64,000 nucleotides of DNA from Cognatishimia sp. 1_MG-2023 (GCF_030548175.1 NZ_JAUORX010000002.1:186001-250000), one strand, 5' to 3'; counted from the stretch's first letter, positions 1 through 8,091 are shown. Notes: generated by a model from the letters alone, not told the origin. A program made the numbers and translations.

Positions 1-1388
1 CGCTTTAGGTCGGTCATAGCTTCTATGCGTAGTGTCAGGTCACAGGGTGCATTGCGCGACAATGGATCACGAGCCGCCAAGAGAGCCGCCAATGGTGTCG
101 CCTGTTTACCAGCGGTTGCTACCATATGCGCAAGGCGTGGGTGCAACGGTTGCCGCGCAATCGCTTTGCCATGCGGCGTGATCCGCCCGTCGCCATCTAG
201 TGCCCCAAGCAGTTGCAGCAGCGAGATTGCTTCTGAAAGCGTGCCATGTGGCGGAGGTGTCAAAAACGGCAGTTCATCAGGCGAGGCGCCCCAAGCGGCC
301 AGTTCCAGCGCAAGGCTGGTCAAATCTGCCGCTTCGATCTCCGCAGGGGGAAAAGCGGACATGCCGCCTTCTTCGCCCTTCGTCCAAAGACGATAGCAAA
401 TCCCCGGTGCAACCCGGCCCGCGCGCCCTTGTCTTTGCGTGGCCTCGGCACGAGTCACGCGCTCGGTCACAAGGCGCGACATTCCGGAACCGGGATCGAA
501 CCGAGCGCGCCGCGCACGTCCCGCATCCACCACCACACGCACGTCCTGGATGGTCAAAGAGGTTTCCGCGATAGAGGTCGCCAAAACAATCTTGCGACCC
601 TCTTTCGCCGGTTGAATCGCTGCGCGTTGGGCTTTGAAGTCCATTGCGCCGAAAAGCGTATGTACATGGCAATCACTGGGCAGGTTCAGAGCGCTGGCCG
701 TACGTCGTATTTCACCTTCACCGGGCAAAAAGACCAACACGCCGCCATCGGTTTCCTGCACCGCTTGCATAATCAAGCGCGCAGTTGCCGTCTCTATCCG
801 TGTGTCTTTAGGCAAAGGGCGATCCAGCCAGCGGGTCTCTACCGGATAGCTACGACCCTCTGACGTGACGACCGGGGCGTCACCCATGAGCTCGGCTACT
901 GGCTCGGCATCCAACGTGGCTGACATGACCAAAAGCATCAGGTCATCTCGTAGAACTGATGCCACTTCTAAACACAGTGCCAATCCAAAATCGGCATTCA
1001 GTGACCGTTCGTGGAATTCATCGAAAATCACCGCGCCAACGCCCGCCAGTTCAGCGTCAGATTGGATCATGCGGGTCAGAATACCCTCGGTCACGACCTC
1101 GATCTTGGTATTGGCGGATGTTTTGCTTTCACCGCGCACACGGTAGCCCACGGTTTGCCCAACAGGTTCACCAAGCGTCTGCGCCATGCGTTCTGCCGCC
1201 GCGCGGGTGGCAAGGCGACGGGGTTCCAGCATGATGATTTTGCCATCGACAATCCCAGCTTGATGCATCGCCAAAGGCACCATGGTTGTCTTACCGGCTC
1301 CGGGTGGGGCCTGTAAGACCGCGCGACCATGGGATTTCAGGGCTGACAGCAGATCAGGTAGGGCTGTTTCAATAGGCAATGTCGTCAT
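1..1388 (-). CDS. hrpB: ATP-dependent RNA helicase HrpB, N-terminal part (cut by window start)
   Basis: DEAH/RHA-type helicase of unknown bacterial RNA or RNP substrate. Reading the minus strand from the ATG at 1388 gives an uninterrupted frame of about 462 codons running off the window edge, so the stop is not seen. Motifs visible: Walker A APPGAGKT (residues 27-34), DEFH box (123-126), SATLD (about 157), and motif VI RQGRAGR (about 300). DEFH rather than DEAH is common in HrpB. The helicase core plus the start of the winged-helix region is present; the HrpB-specific C-terminal domain would lie outside. It is divergent from meaB with about 180 bp between. Family assignment is firm; physiological role is not known from the sequence. 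Confidence 0.93.
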   Translation of the reverse strand, partial: MTTLPIETALPDLLSALKSHGRAVLQAPPGAGKTTMVPLAMHQAGIVDGKIIMLEPRRLATRAAAERMAQTLGEPVGQTVGYRVRGESKTSANTKIEVVTEGILTRMIQSDAELAGVGAVIFDEFHERSLNADFGLALCLEVASVLRDDLMLLVMSATLDAEPVAELMGDAPVVTSEGRSYPVETRWLDRPLPKDTRIETATARLIMQAVQETDGGVLVFLPGEGEIRRTASALNLPSDCHVHTLFGAMDFKAQRAAIQPAKEGRKIVLATSIAETSLTIQDVRVVVDAGRARRARFDPGSGMSRLVTERVTRAEATQRQGRAGRVAPGICYRLWTKGEEGGMSAFPPAEIEAADLTSLALELAAWGASPDELPFLTPPPHGTLSEAISLLQLLGALDGDGRITPHGKAIARQPLHPRLAHMVATAGKQATPLAALLAARDPLSRNAPCDLTLRIEAMTDLK

Positions 1389-1569
1389 GCCTTGGGTTAT
1401 CAATCAAGCGCTGGTCTGCGTAAAGGGATCAATCTTTGATGTGTATTTCTTTTGCGATGGGGAGGCTTAACAACCTGACCCAGCGTCAAAATCGCGCGCA
1501 GGGTAGACAAAGGGGCAGGCCGCAAGGCATGTAATTGCTTCAGACTGACACGATGAAAAGGGCCTTTCA

Positions 1570-2553
1570 ATGGACATTACAGAGCTGCGTGACAGGATTT
1601 TAAAGCAAGACCGCCGCGCATTGGCGCGGGCGATCACCTTGGTCGAGAGTCAACGCGCAGATCACCGCGAGATGACAGCCCAATTGCTGGAATCCCTACG
1701 TGGCGCTGGGCGTGAGGCGATGCGGATCGGCCTGTCCGGCACGCCCGGTGTTGGCAAATCGACCTTCATCGAAAGCTTTGGCATGTTCCTGACAGCACAG
1801 GGCAAACGCGTTGCCGTGCTGGCGGTTGATCCGTCATCCACGCGGTCTGGTGGCTCAATCCTTGGCGATAAAACCCGGATGGAGCGGCTGTCTCGCGACA
1901 AGAACGCCTTTATTCGCCCATCCCCCAGCCAATCCCACCTTGGTGGAGTTGCCCGTCGATCTCGTGAGGCCGTGGCCCTCTGCGAAGCAGCCGGTTTTGA
2001 TGTCGTGCTGATCGAAACTGTGGGTGTCGGCCAATCCGAAACCGTTGTGTCCGAGATTTCAGACCTGTTTTTACTCCTCCTCGCCCCAGCCGGCGGCGAC
2101 GAGTTGCAAGGCGTGAAGCGCGGCATCATGGAAATGGCTGACCTGATCCTTGTGAACAAAGCTGATGGCGATTTGAAATCTGCTGCCATGCGCACCTGCG
2201 CCGACTATTCCGGTGCGTTGCGGTTGCTGCGCAAGCGCCCGCAAGACCCTGAAGCTTTCCCCAAGGCCATGACTGTTTCTGCCCTCGAAGAGAGCGGCAT
2301 TGCCAAGGCATGGGATGAAATGATCGAACTTGCAGAATGGCGTAAAGACAACGGTCATTGGGCCGAACGGCGCACAGCACAGGCACAATATTGGTTCCTA
2401 GAGGACGTGCGACAGGGTGTATTGGCCCAATTGGAAACCGGCGACGCCAAGGCGCAAATCAGTCAAATGATCGCGCAAATTGCGCAGGGCGACATCACGC
2501 CAACCGCTGCTGCTGACACGGTCCTAGAGGCGTTAGCCATTCGCACACGGTAA
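1570..2553 (+). CDS. meaB: Methylmalonyl-CoA mutase-associated GTPase MeaB
   Basis: P-loop G3E-type GTPase that protects and reloads adenosylcobalamin-dependent methylmalonyl-CoA mutase in the cytoplasm (family knowledge). The 327-aa product has Walker A GTPGVGKST (57-65), the AVDPSST segment typical of the ArgK/MeaB family, and an NKAD guanine-specificity motif near residue 197. Start ATG follows a purine-rich AAAAGGG. The mutase gene is not adjacent here, so partnership is inferred from the family only. The gene stands alone between hrpB (divergent) and rpmB, which has its own promoter. Confidence 0.93.
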   Translation: MDITELRDRILKQDRRALARAITLVESQRADHREMTAQLLESLRGAGREAMRIGLSGTPGVGKSTFIESFGMFLTAQGKRVAVLAVDPSSTRSGGSILGDKTRMERLSRDKNAFIRPSPSQSHLGGVARRSREAVALCEAAGFDVVLIETVGVGQSETVVSEISDLFLLLLAPAGGDELQGVKRGIMEMADLILVNKADGDLKSAAMRTCADYSGALRLLRKRPQDPEAFPKAMTVSALEESGIAKAWDEMIELAEWRKDNGHWAERRTAQAQYWFLEDVRQGVLAQLETGDAKAQISQMIAQIAQGDITPTAAADTVLEALAIRTR

Positions 2554-2623
2554 CAGGGGCAACAGCACTTGGATTATTTCACAAATTCCCACTGGCCTTT
2601 GTCATTTCATTGTCGTGAATCAC

Positions 2624-2652
2624 TTGACGCCGCCCGGATTCGGGCCTAAAGA
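2624..2652 (+). promoter_or_regulatory. Likely sigma-70 promoter of rpmB
   Basis: TTGACG (2624-2629), 17-bp spacer, TAAAGA (2647-2652). It leaves a 5' UTR of roughly 85 nt that carries a small hairpin (CGGGG-TCGTTAT-CCCCG, about 2702-2718) close to the start codon. Position and spacing are good; the -10 is only a fair match. Confidence 0.5.
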
Positions 2653-2744
2653 CGCCCAACGAATTTACGGGTGCGGCCGTTGGCGGCGCCCATTTGCTTT
2701 ATCGGGGTCGTTATCCCCGTAGACCGTAATACGAGGATGATCCT

Positions 2745-3035
2745 ATGTCGCGCCGTTGCGAACTGACCGGAAAAGGCCCGATGACTGGCAACAATGTCAG
2801 CCACGCGAAAAACAGAACTCGGCGTCGTTTCCTGCCGAACCTGAACGACGTAACTCTGCAGTCCGAGACACTGGGTCGCGGCGTAAAGATGCGTATTTCA
2901 GCAGCAGCTCTGCGTACCGTTGATCACCGTGGTGGTCTGGACGCATTCTTGGCAAAAGCCAAAGACGTTGAGCTTTCTGACAACGCTCTGAAAGTTAAAA
3001 AAGAAATCGCAAAAGCACAGGCTGCTCAAGCCTAA
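2745..3035 (+). CDS. rpmB: Large ribosomal subunit protein bL28
   Basis: 96-aa ribosomal protein of the 50S subunit. The N-terminus [20 protein letters not shown] is the bL28 signature; the longer alphaproteobacterial form ends in a Lys/Ala-rich helix. It lacks the zinc-binding Cys pairs of the C+ paralogue, having a single Cys at residue 5. Start ATG is preceded by a GAGGATGATCCT ribosome site. It is a monocistronic gene with its own candidate promoter upstream and a strong intrinsic terminator downstream. Confidence 0.97.
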   Translation: MSRRCELTGKGPMTGNNVSHAKNRTRRRFLPNLNDVTLQSETLGRGVKMRISAAALRTVDHRGGLDAFLAKAKDVELSDNALKVKKEIAKAQAAQA

Positions 3036-3067
3036 GCGCGTTTCTTTCGTCACTGGACAGTGATTTT

Positions 3068-3103
3068 AGCCCCGTCTGTTTTCAGGCGGGGCTGTTTCGT
3101 TTT
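3068..3103 (+). terminator. Intrinsic terminator of rpmB
   Basis: 11-bp stem with one T-G wobble, arms 3068-3078 and 3083-3093 around a TTTT loop, followed by GTTTCGTTTT. It lies 32 nt after the rpmB stop. Confidence 0.85.
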
Positions 3104-3144
3104 GCCGCTTTTCATTGTCGGCGCCCAAGGCGTATATCGGGCAC

Positions 3145-3492
3145 ATGACGCGGATTCGCATTCATATCACTTGGCTCCTTGTGGCTGTCTTGACCTTCAC
3201 AGGGCACAGCATGGCAATTGCCCGCGGCATGTCCCCCGCGATTGGCATGATGGAGCTCTGCACCGGCGACCAAGTGGTCATGGTGCACATGGATGCCGAC
3301 GGCGAACCAACCGGCCCCGCGCATATTTGCCCAGAGTTCTCACTGATGTTGATGGACATGCTGTCGCCAGCGCCATCAATGGCCGCACCGTGTGTTGCAC
3401 GTTCGGAACGCCAAGTACTTGTTCAGAAAGCCGCCGTAGCACCTGCGTTGGTCGTTCAAGCCAGCGCACGCGCGCCACCTTTCGTTATTTGA
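3145..3492 (+). CDS. Small exported hypothetical protein upstream of PCuAC chaperone
   Basis: Family not recognised with certainty. The frame opens at a TTG (3115), but ATG 3145 gives a sensible start with a hydrophobic signal/anchor segment (residues about 6-20, ITWLLVAVLTFTGHSMA). The 115-aa product then has two short Cys-containing motifs (ELCTGDQVV and HICPEF) and several Met residues. It lies 42 nt upstream of a copper-chaperone gene in the same direction. Small exported proteins with Met, His and Cys next to PCuAC genes are common in this group and often annotated DUF2946-like; that link is inference. A role in periplasmic copper handling is plausible but unproven. Confidence 0.6.
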   Translation: MTRIRIHITWLLVAVLTFTGHSMAIARGMSPAIGMMELCTGDQVVMVHMDADGEPTGPAHICPEFSLMLMDMLSPAPSMAAPCVARSERQVLVQKAAVAPALVVQASARAPPFVI

Positions 3493-3534
3493 TCTGAACT
3501 TTTTAAAATCAATCAAATACTTAAGGAGACAATC

Positions 3535-4059
3535 ATGTCTTTCAAATCTCTATCCCTATCCGCCGCTCTTATTTTTGCGATTGCTGCACCTGCTTTTGCC
3601 GAAAGCAAAATCATGATCCATGACGCCTATGCGCGTGTGGCCTCCAAAGCGGCCAAAACCGGTGCGGCTTTTCTTGAGGTCCACAACATGGGCGACGAAG
3701 AGGATCGCCTGATCGATGTTCGCTCCGACGCTGCAGCGAAAGTTGAATTACACACGCACAAAGATATGGGCGACGGCATTATGAAAATGATGCACGTCGA
3801 GGAAGGTTTTGCCATCCCAGCAGGCGAAACACATGCGCTTGCCCGTGGCGGCGATCATGTGATGCTTATGGGGCTGACATCCCGCTTGGCACATGGTGAC
3901 GAGGTGAACGTAACGCTTGTCTTTGAAAAAGCGGGCGAAATCGCGGTGACGATCCCTGTTGATCTGGAACGCAAAGCCGATCATGGCGCGATGGACCATT
4001 CTAATATGGACCACTCCGAAATGGACGAAAGTGCTGAAGGCAAGCACGCGCACCACTAA
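3535..4059 (+). CDS. Periplasmic copper chaperone PCu(A)C
   Basis: Binds Cu(I) in the periplasm and delivers it towards the CuA centre of cytochrome c oxidase (family knowledge). The 174-aa product has a signal peptide (1-22, cleavage after PAFA), the single PCuAC beta-barrel domain, and the metal-site elements HNMG (about residue 50), a Met/His cluster near 75-88 and HVMLM (about 108). Beyond the domain is a C-terminal tail of about 25 residues rich in His and Met (repeated MDHS-type units ending in HAHH), which would add further copper ligands. Strong ribosome site AAGGAGA. It is co-directional with the small exported protein upstream and followed by a hairpin. An aa3 oxidase subunit IV is encoded at 31.5 kb, but not in the same operon. 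Confidence 0.9.
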   Translation: MSFKSLSLSAALIFAIAAPAFAESKIMIHDAYARVASKAAKTGAAFLEVHNMGDEEDRLIDVRSDAAAKVELHTHKDMGDGIMKMMHVEEGFAIPAGETHALARGGDHVMLMGLTSRLAHGDEVNVTLVFEKAGEIAVTIPVDLERKADHGAMDHSNMDHSEMDESAEGKHAHH

Positions 4060-4074
4060 TTAGCGCGCTCGAGA

Positions 4075-4098
4075 AGCCGGAATAAACTTCTGGCTTTT
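4075..4098 (+). terminator. Probable terminator after PCuAC gene
   Basis: AGCCGG (4075-4080) pairs with CTGGCT (4090-4095) with one G-T pair, then CTTTTCC. It sits between convergent genes. Confidence 0.5.
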
Positions 4099-4099
4099 C

Positions 4100-4792
4100 C
4101 TAACGGCTTAGCTCGTCAGTGACCCATTCTGGAACAATCTGACTAGCAGGCCCAAACCGCGTTTCCGCAAAGCGCGACGCGCCCGCGGACGGCTCTAGGT
4201 TCAGCTCAACTGTATGCGCGCCATATTGATCGGCATCGGCAACAAAGTTGGCAGCCGGATAGACTTCGCCAGATGTGCCGATGGACACAAAGACATCGGC
4301 TTCGGATAAAGCCACGCTGATCTGTTCCATTGCATAGGGTATCTCGCCAAACCAAACGATATCAGGGCGCGTGCTGGCCGCCGCGCAGCGCGGGCAGGGA
4401 TCGTTTGGTGACATTGATGGCGGTGCAGCCCAACGGTGGTCACAAGCATGACACAGCGCGCCTGATAGGGCGCCGTGCATATGGATGACATTCTTGCTCC
4501 CCGCTTTTTCGTGCAGGGAATCCACGTTTTGTGTCACGATCAAAACATGGCCGGTGTGCTTGGCCTCTAACTCTGCCAGTGCGACGTGTCCCGCATTTGG
4601 TTCAGCCTCTGCCGCCTGGGCACGTCTGGCATTGTAAAAGTCATGGACCAGTTGCGGATTGCGGGCAAAGCCTTCGGGCGTGGCGACATCTTCGATCCGA
4701 TGTTGCGCCCATAAACCACCTTCATCCCGAAAGGTGCCAAGCCCACTTTCGGCAGAAATGCCTGCACCGGTCAAAATCACAATGTTGCTCAT
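4100..4792 (-). CDS. cobB: NAD-dependent protein deacylase, sirtuin class III
   Basis: Cytoplasmic sirtuin that removes acyl groups from lysines using NAD. ATG 4792 is chosen over upstream in-frame starts because it follows AGGAGAG; it gives 230 aa. NAD motifs GAGISAESG (9-17) and TQNVDSLH (86-93), catalytic His in HMHG (H105), and four zinc cysteines C113, C116, C132 and C135 are present. Y53 and R56 form the YxxR signature of class III (SIRT5/CobB-like) enzymes, which accept succinyl or malonyl lysine, so desuccinylase activity is predicted. It is divergent from the phosphatase gene and ends tail to tail with the PCuAC gene. Confidence 0.92.
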   Translation of the reverse strand: MSNIVILTGAGISAESGLGTFRDEGGLWAQHRIEDVATPEGFARNPQLVHDFYNARRAQAAEAEPNAGHVALAELEAKHTGHVLIVTQNVDSLHEKAGSKNVIHMHGALSGALCHACDHRWAAPPSMSPNDPCPRCAAASTRPDIVWFGEIPYAMEQISVALSEADVFVSIGTSGEVYPAANFVADADQYGAHTVELNLEPSAGASRFAETRFGPASQIVPEWVTDELSR

Positions 4793-4868
4793 GCTCTCTC
4801 CTGCGGGCGTCTGGTCTTGAGGGGCGGTAATCGCTAACACGGACATACTGCAAAATCAGGAGAGCGTC

Positions 4869-5300
4869 ATGAAGGTCTTGTTTGTCTGTTTGGGAAATAT
4901 TTGTCGAAGCCCATCAGCTGAGGGTGTCTTTCGTGAAATGACCTCTGCAACAACCGACAGCGCAGGCACCGCGGGTTGGCACGTTGGAAAGCCTCCCTAT
5001 GGTCCGATGCAAGAAGCCGCTCAAAGGCGCGGCTACGATTTTTCTGACTTACGCGCCCGCCAGTTTTCCACGCAGGATTTTGATCGGTTCGATCTGATCA
5101 TCGGAATGGACGCAAGTAACCTTGATGACATCGAGGCACTGCGCCCCGCCGGAAACGAAACACCGGTGAAATGCTTCACTGACTACGCGCCAAACAGTGA
5201 CATGTCCGAAGTGCCCGATCCATATTACACCCGCGATTTTGACGGAGCCTTGGATTTGATCGAAGACTGCGCGCGCGGTCTAAAATCTGAAATCGGTTAA
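4869..5300 (+). CDS. Low-molecular-weight protein tyrosine phosphatase
   Basis: 143-aa cytoplasmic phosphatase. The P-loop CLGNICRS (residues 7-14) matches the CX5RS signature, and the general-acid loop DPYY is present near residue 117. Length fits the family (about 150). Start ATG follows AGGAGAGCGTC. The natural substrate (phosphotyrosine protein, or phosphoarginine or arsenate as in relatives) cannot be told from the sequence. It shares a 76-bp divergent intergenic region with cobB. Confidence 0.9.
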   Translation: MKVLFVCLGNICRSPSAEGVFREMTSATTDSAGTAGWHVGKPPYGPMQEAAQRRGYDFSDLRARQFSTQDFDRFDLIIGMDASNLDDIEALRPAGNETPVKCFTDYAPNSDMSEVPDPYYTRDFDGALDLIEDCARGLKSEIG

Positions 5301-5321
5301 CGCGCCGCGATTCGCGCTACC

Positions 5322-5336
5322 TTTCAAATTTTGAAA
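5322..5336. repeat. Short inverted repeat, 7 bp arms
   Basis: TTTCAAA-T-TTTGAAA, perfect arms with a 1-nt spacer. It lies just after the phosphatase stop codon. Function unknown. Confidence 0.5.
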
Positions 5337-5385
5337 TATGGTGTTCAGGTACGTCGGTGAGAAATGGTCGAAATCTGGCAATACT

Positions 5386-5425
5386 TGAAACGTACGTTTC
5401 AGGCGCTGAAACTACCGAAACGTAC
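5386..5425. promoter_or_regulatory. Perfect 16-bp palindrome with an extra half site
   Basis: TGAAACGTACGTTTCA (5386-5401) is a perfect palindrome. GAAACGTAC recurs at 5417-5425, so three half sites lie within 40 bp. It resembles a dimeric regulator site but sits between the ends of two convergent genes, which is unusual. Confidence 0.45.
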
Positions 5426-5430
5426 AATTG

Positions 5431-6396
5431 CTAACTCTCTAAAATGCGTAGTTCACCCTCTAGAAAAGGTTGGCTATGTACTGCGGGCGCAATGACTTTA
5501 TCCTGCACCAAACGTCGAACCGTTTGCGCCACATCACGCGGTACGTTCTCTGTCCAATCGACACTGGCGTAGAGTGAAATCTTTCTTGAAAAATGAGCAA
5601 ATGGCAGCGGATGCGCCGTGACCTGATCATGAAATCTTGCCGCGCGCATAAAGCCCAAAGGCGTTGTAATGGCCCAGCCAATTCCGCGCGAGACACAGGC
5701 CATCAAAGCCAAATGGCTACCGATTTCAAAGCGTTCGTTATAGTCTAGTTTCAACCGCGATAACTGCGCGTCGATTTGCCGTGAGATCAATTGCTCGCGT
5801 TCATAGCGCAGGAAAGGCAGGTCTTTCATAACACGTTCAACGTCGCCACCTTTGGCTGCGTAAGTTGTTGGTGTTACTAGGATAAAAGGGTCTTGCGCTA
5901 AGGGATATTCTACAACGCCATCCAGCACCTCGCCTGTGCTTGCCGCAATTCCCATATGTAGACGGCGCTCTTTCATGGCGGTCGTTATGTCGTTGCTGCT
6001 GGCAGTGATGAGCTTGAATTTACACTTGGTCAGGCTCTCGGCCAGAATGGTTACAAGGCGTGGGGTAAGGTCATTGTCAAAGTCGTCAATGATCCCAATC
6101 GACAACGTGCTGAGGTGGGACAGATCCATCACCGTCAACTCTGATTGTGCTAACCGTAATTCAGACAGCACCGCCGATGCCCGCGCTAAATAACTGCGTC
6201 CCGCCTGCGTCAACTGCATGGGGCGTTTCCCATGGTCAACAAGGCTTACGCCCAAGGCCGTTTCTAGGTTGCGGATTTGCTGGCTAACGGCTGGCTGACT
6301 CAATCCAGTTGTCTCTGATGCCAAAGCCACAGAACCAGAATTGGCCAAGGCTTCAAACACTTCAAGCCCGCGCAGGGTTACGCCTTTGGTCAGCAT
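5431..6396 (-). CDS. LysR-family transcriptional regulator
   Basis: 321-codon product when started at ATG 6396, which follows GGAGAACTGTG; the frame remains open upstream to 6450 without a better ribosome site. N-terminal winged helix-turn-helix (about residues 5-65: LRGLEVFEALANSGSV, then SQPAVSQQIRNLE) and a C-terminal periplasmic-binding-like effector domain are clear. Target genes and effector are unknown. No enzyme gene is divergent from it: upstream on the same strand is a small secreted protein gene. The dyad at 6484-6507 could be an autoregulatory site or the terminator of the preceding gene. Confidence 0.88.
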   Translation of the reverse strand: MLTKGVTLRGLEVFEALANSGSVALASETTGLSQPAVSQQIRNLETALGVSLVDHGKRPMQLTQAGRSYLARASAVLSELRLAQSELTVMDLSHLSTLSIGIIDDFDNDLTPRLVTILAESLTKCKFKLITASSNDITTAMKERRLHMGIAASTGEVLDGVVEYPLAQDPFILVTPTTYAAKGGDVERVMKDLPFLRYEREQLISRQIDAQLSRLKLDYNERFEIGSHLALMACVSRGIGWAITTPLGFMRAARFHDQVTAHPLPFAHFSRKISLYASVDWTENVPRDVAQTVRRLVQDKVIAPAVHSQPFLEGELRILES

Positions 6397-6483
6397 CACA
6401 GTTCTCCGGCTAAACTTGTCTTTTGTGAATGTAGCGCGATTTGCCGTCAAACGGAATTTTGGAATATTCTCAAAGAAGCAAAG

Positions 6484-6507
6484 GGTGTTAAGAGATCATC
6501 TAACACC
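6484..6507. repeat. Inverted repeat upstream of LysR gene
   Basis: GGTGTTA (6484-6490) and TAACACC (6501-6507) flank a 10-nt centre. On the minus strand it is followed by a pyrimidine-rich CTTTGCTTCTTT, so it may terminate the gene ending at 6537, or be a regulator site. Confidence 0.4.
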
Positions 6508-6536
6508 AAAAAAACGTGCGAGACTGAAGTGTGGGA

Positions 6537-6857
6537 TTAGCTTCTGCGGCTACAGGTGGCTGACGCCGTTTGACCAAAGGATTTATACCTTAGCCAAAAA
6601 CGCTCGTGGCTGCGACGATCAGACTGGCGCATTTCTTGAGCTTTATGGGGGTCTTTAAAGAAGCTCGCGGCAACTTTCTGATCTGTACGAGACAGCTCCT
6701 TGTTCGCCACGCTTTGCAGGCAATTGCAGAGTCGGCGAGATGCTGCATCGCGATCCGATCTAATACATGCGCTGGAAATAGGGCCTGCCTGGGGCATGCT
6801 TGCTGCGAGCGGGAAAAGTGCCAAAGCAAGCACTGCGCTGCCAATAAGCTTCTTCAT
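6537..6857 (-). CDS. Small exported hypothetical protein
   Basis: 106-aa protein with a signal peptide (MKKLIGSAVLALALFPLAAS). The mature part contains a CNCLQ motif near residue 45 and a further Cys at 29 and near the C-terminus (SATCSRR), suggesting disulfides. The central SxxDQxxAxxFFKDPHxAQ segment is typical of a conserved Rhodobacteraceae family that is sometimes, without support, labelled an arginine transporter. There is no membrane segment beyond the signal peptide, so a transporter role is unlikely. GAGG ribosome site six bases before the ATG. Function unknown. Confidence 0.7.
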   Translation of the reverse strand: MKKLIGSAVLALALFPLAASMPQAGPISSACIRSDRDAASRRLCNCLQSVANKELSRTDQKVAASFFKDPHKAQEMRQSDRRSHERFWLRYKSFGQTASATCSRRS

Positions 6858-6967
6858 CTCGTGCCTCTTTCATAATGGTCCGTGCTTTTGAACGTGACCG
6901 GTTGCTCTATTTTAGTATGTCCTATTTTCGAACCTTTTCAAAGGGGGACACAAATAATTGAAATTTC

Positions 6968-7627
6968 TTAGAATTCCCGCCAAATGCTCGTTTTTATGCC
7001 GACGCGCCCGCCGCCTCGACTTTCTCCAATCAGGCCAACTTGAAGATGCACTCGTTTGCCCAAAGGGAATGCAACAGACGGTGATACCGAAATATGGGCG
7101 GGCTGATACCGCGATCTTTCCGCTGTGACCTGCGCAATCCATTTCCACTTATTGCGGGTCGTGACACCTAGGGTCGTTTCTGATGTCAAATTCCAGTCCT
7201 CCCGGCTTTTCGTCAGCGATGTATCAAAGGTAAACCAACCTTTGCGCTGTCGAATGGTTATCCCGCGTCCAAGGGTTAGCCCCAGCCGCACTTCGGGTGT
7301 GGATGCGCCAAGGTGATAGGTTCCACCCAAACCAATCTCATATGCAAATAACCAACCAGATTCCCAAGTTTTTATGGGTCGCCGTAAAAAAGCATGGCCA
7401 TTTATTTTATTGATCTCATTCAATCCACCCGAAAATCCAAGCGTTGTTGTCTTTGAAAGTCCGTATTCCACATAAAGACCCGAATAATAGGTTAGACTAA
7501 GGTCGTGATTTGAAACGGTGAACGTGCTGCTGGACGACATGAAGCCCGTTGAAACTGGCCGTTGCCAGGGGCCGGCCTGAGCCGCTGTTGCAAACCAAAT
7601 TGCCAGAATGATCCAGATATATCGCAT
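6968..7627 (-). CDS. Predicted outer-membrane beta-barrel protein
   Basis: 219-aa protein not matched to a named family. It has a signal peptide (residues 1-18, ending TAAQA) followed by alternating hydrophobic and polar strands with many Gly, Thr and aromatic residues (for example SLTYYSGLYVEYGL and TTTLGFSGGL). It ends in a C-terminal Phe, the usual BAM recognition residue. An 8-10-strand outer-membrane barrel is inferred. It lies on the same strand as the small exported gene downstream and is divergent from the ABM-domain gene. Confidence 0.6.
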   Translation of the reverse strand: MRYIWIILAIWFATAAQAGPWQRPVSTGFMSSSSTFTVSNHDLSLTYYSGLYVEYGLSKTTTLGFSGGLNEINKINGHAFLRRPIKTWESGWLFAYEIGLGGTYHLGASTPEVRLGLTLGRGITIRQRKGWFTFDTSLTKSREDWNLTSETTLGVTTRNKWKWIAQVTAERSRYQPAHISVSPSVAFPLGKRVHLQVGLIGESRGGGRVGIKTSIWREF

Positions 7628-7773
7628 ATCAGCCCCTTTGGGGTGATCGTGATAAAGTTAAGTAAACATTGGCTTAAAATTGTCCTGGTGGATTGGCCGC
7701 GCCGAAAAGTACAAAAACCTGTGGCAAGTCGGGGTGAGTCAGCGGTAGGCTGAATGAAAAGGGAGACTTGCGC

Positions 7774-8091
7774 ATGCCAACAATTCAAAAGGGTGAGCTT
7801 CGCCAAACCGTAATCACGACATTTGAGGTGACACCGGGAACATGTCAGGATTTAGTCGACGCGTTAAATGATGCTTATGATGTGCTTATATCCAAGCAAC
7901 CGGGATTTATTGCCGCGGGCTTGCACGTAAATGACGCACAAACGCGGATCGCCAATTACTCTCAGTGGGAACGCCGTGAGGATTTTCAGGCGATGCTGCG
8001 CACGCCGGAAATGCGCGAAAGAACACGTGCTTTCAATACGCTTTGCAAAACGTTTGAGCCTGTGATGTATGACGTGGTGAGCACCTACTAA
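7774..8091 (+). CDS. Antibiotic biosynthesis monooxygenase (ABM) domain protein
   Basis: 105-aa single-domain ferredoxin-like fold protein. The segment QPGFIAAGLHVNDAQTRIANYSQWER is characteristic of ABM/YgiN-like dimeric proteins, which include quinol monooxygenases and heme-degrading enzymes. ATG 7774 is preferred over a start two codons upstream because it follows GGGAGACTTGCGC. Substrate unknown. It precedes a universal stress protein by 26 nt, so the two may be cotranscribed. Confidence 0.75.
   Translation: MPTIQKGELRQTVITTFEVTPGTCQDLVDALNDAYDVLISKQPGFIAAGLHVNDAQTRIANYSQWERREDFQAMLRTPEMRERTRAFNTLCKTFEPVMYDVVSTY

Noticed and set aside
25-863. Plus-strand open frames across the first kilobase
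   Set aside because: They are antisense to hrpB, whose helicase motifs are clear on the minus strand.
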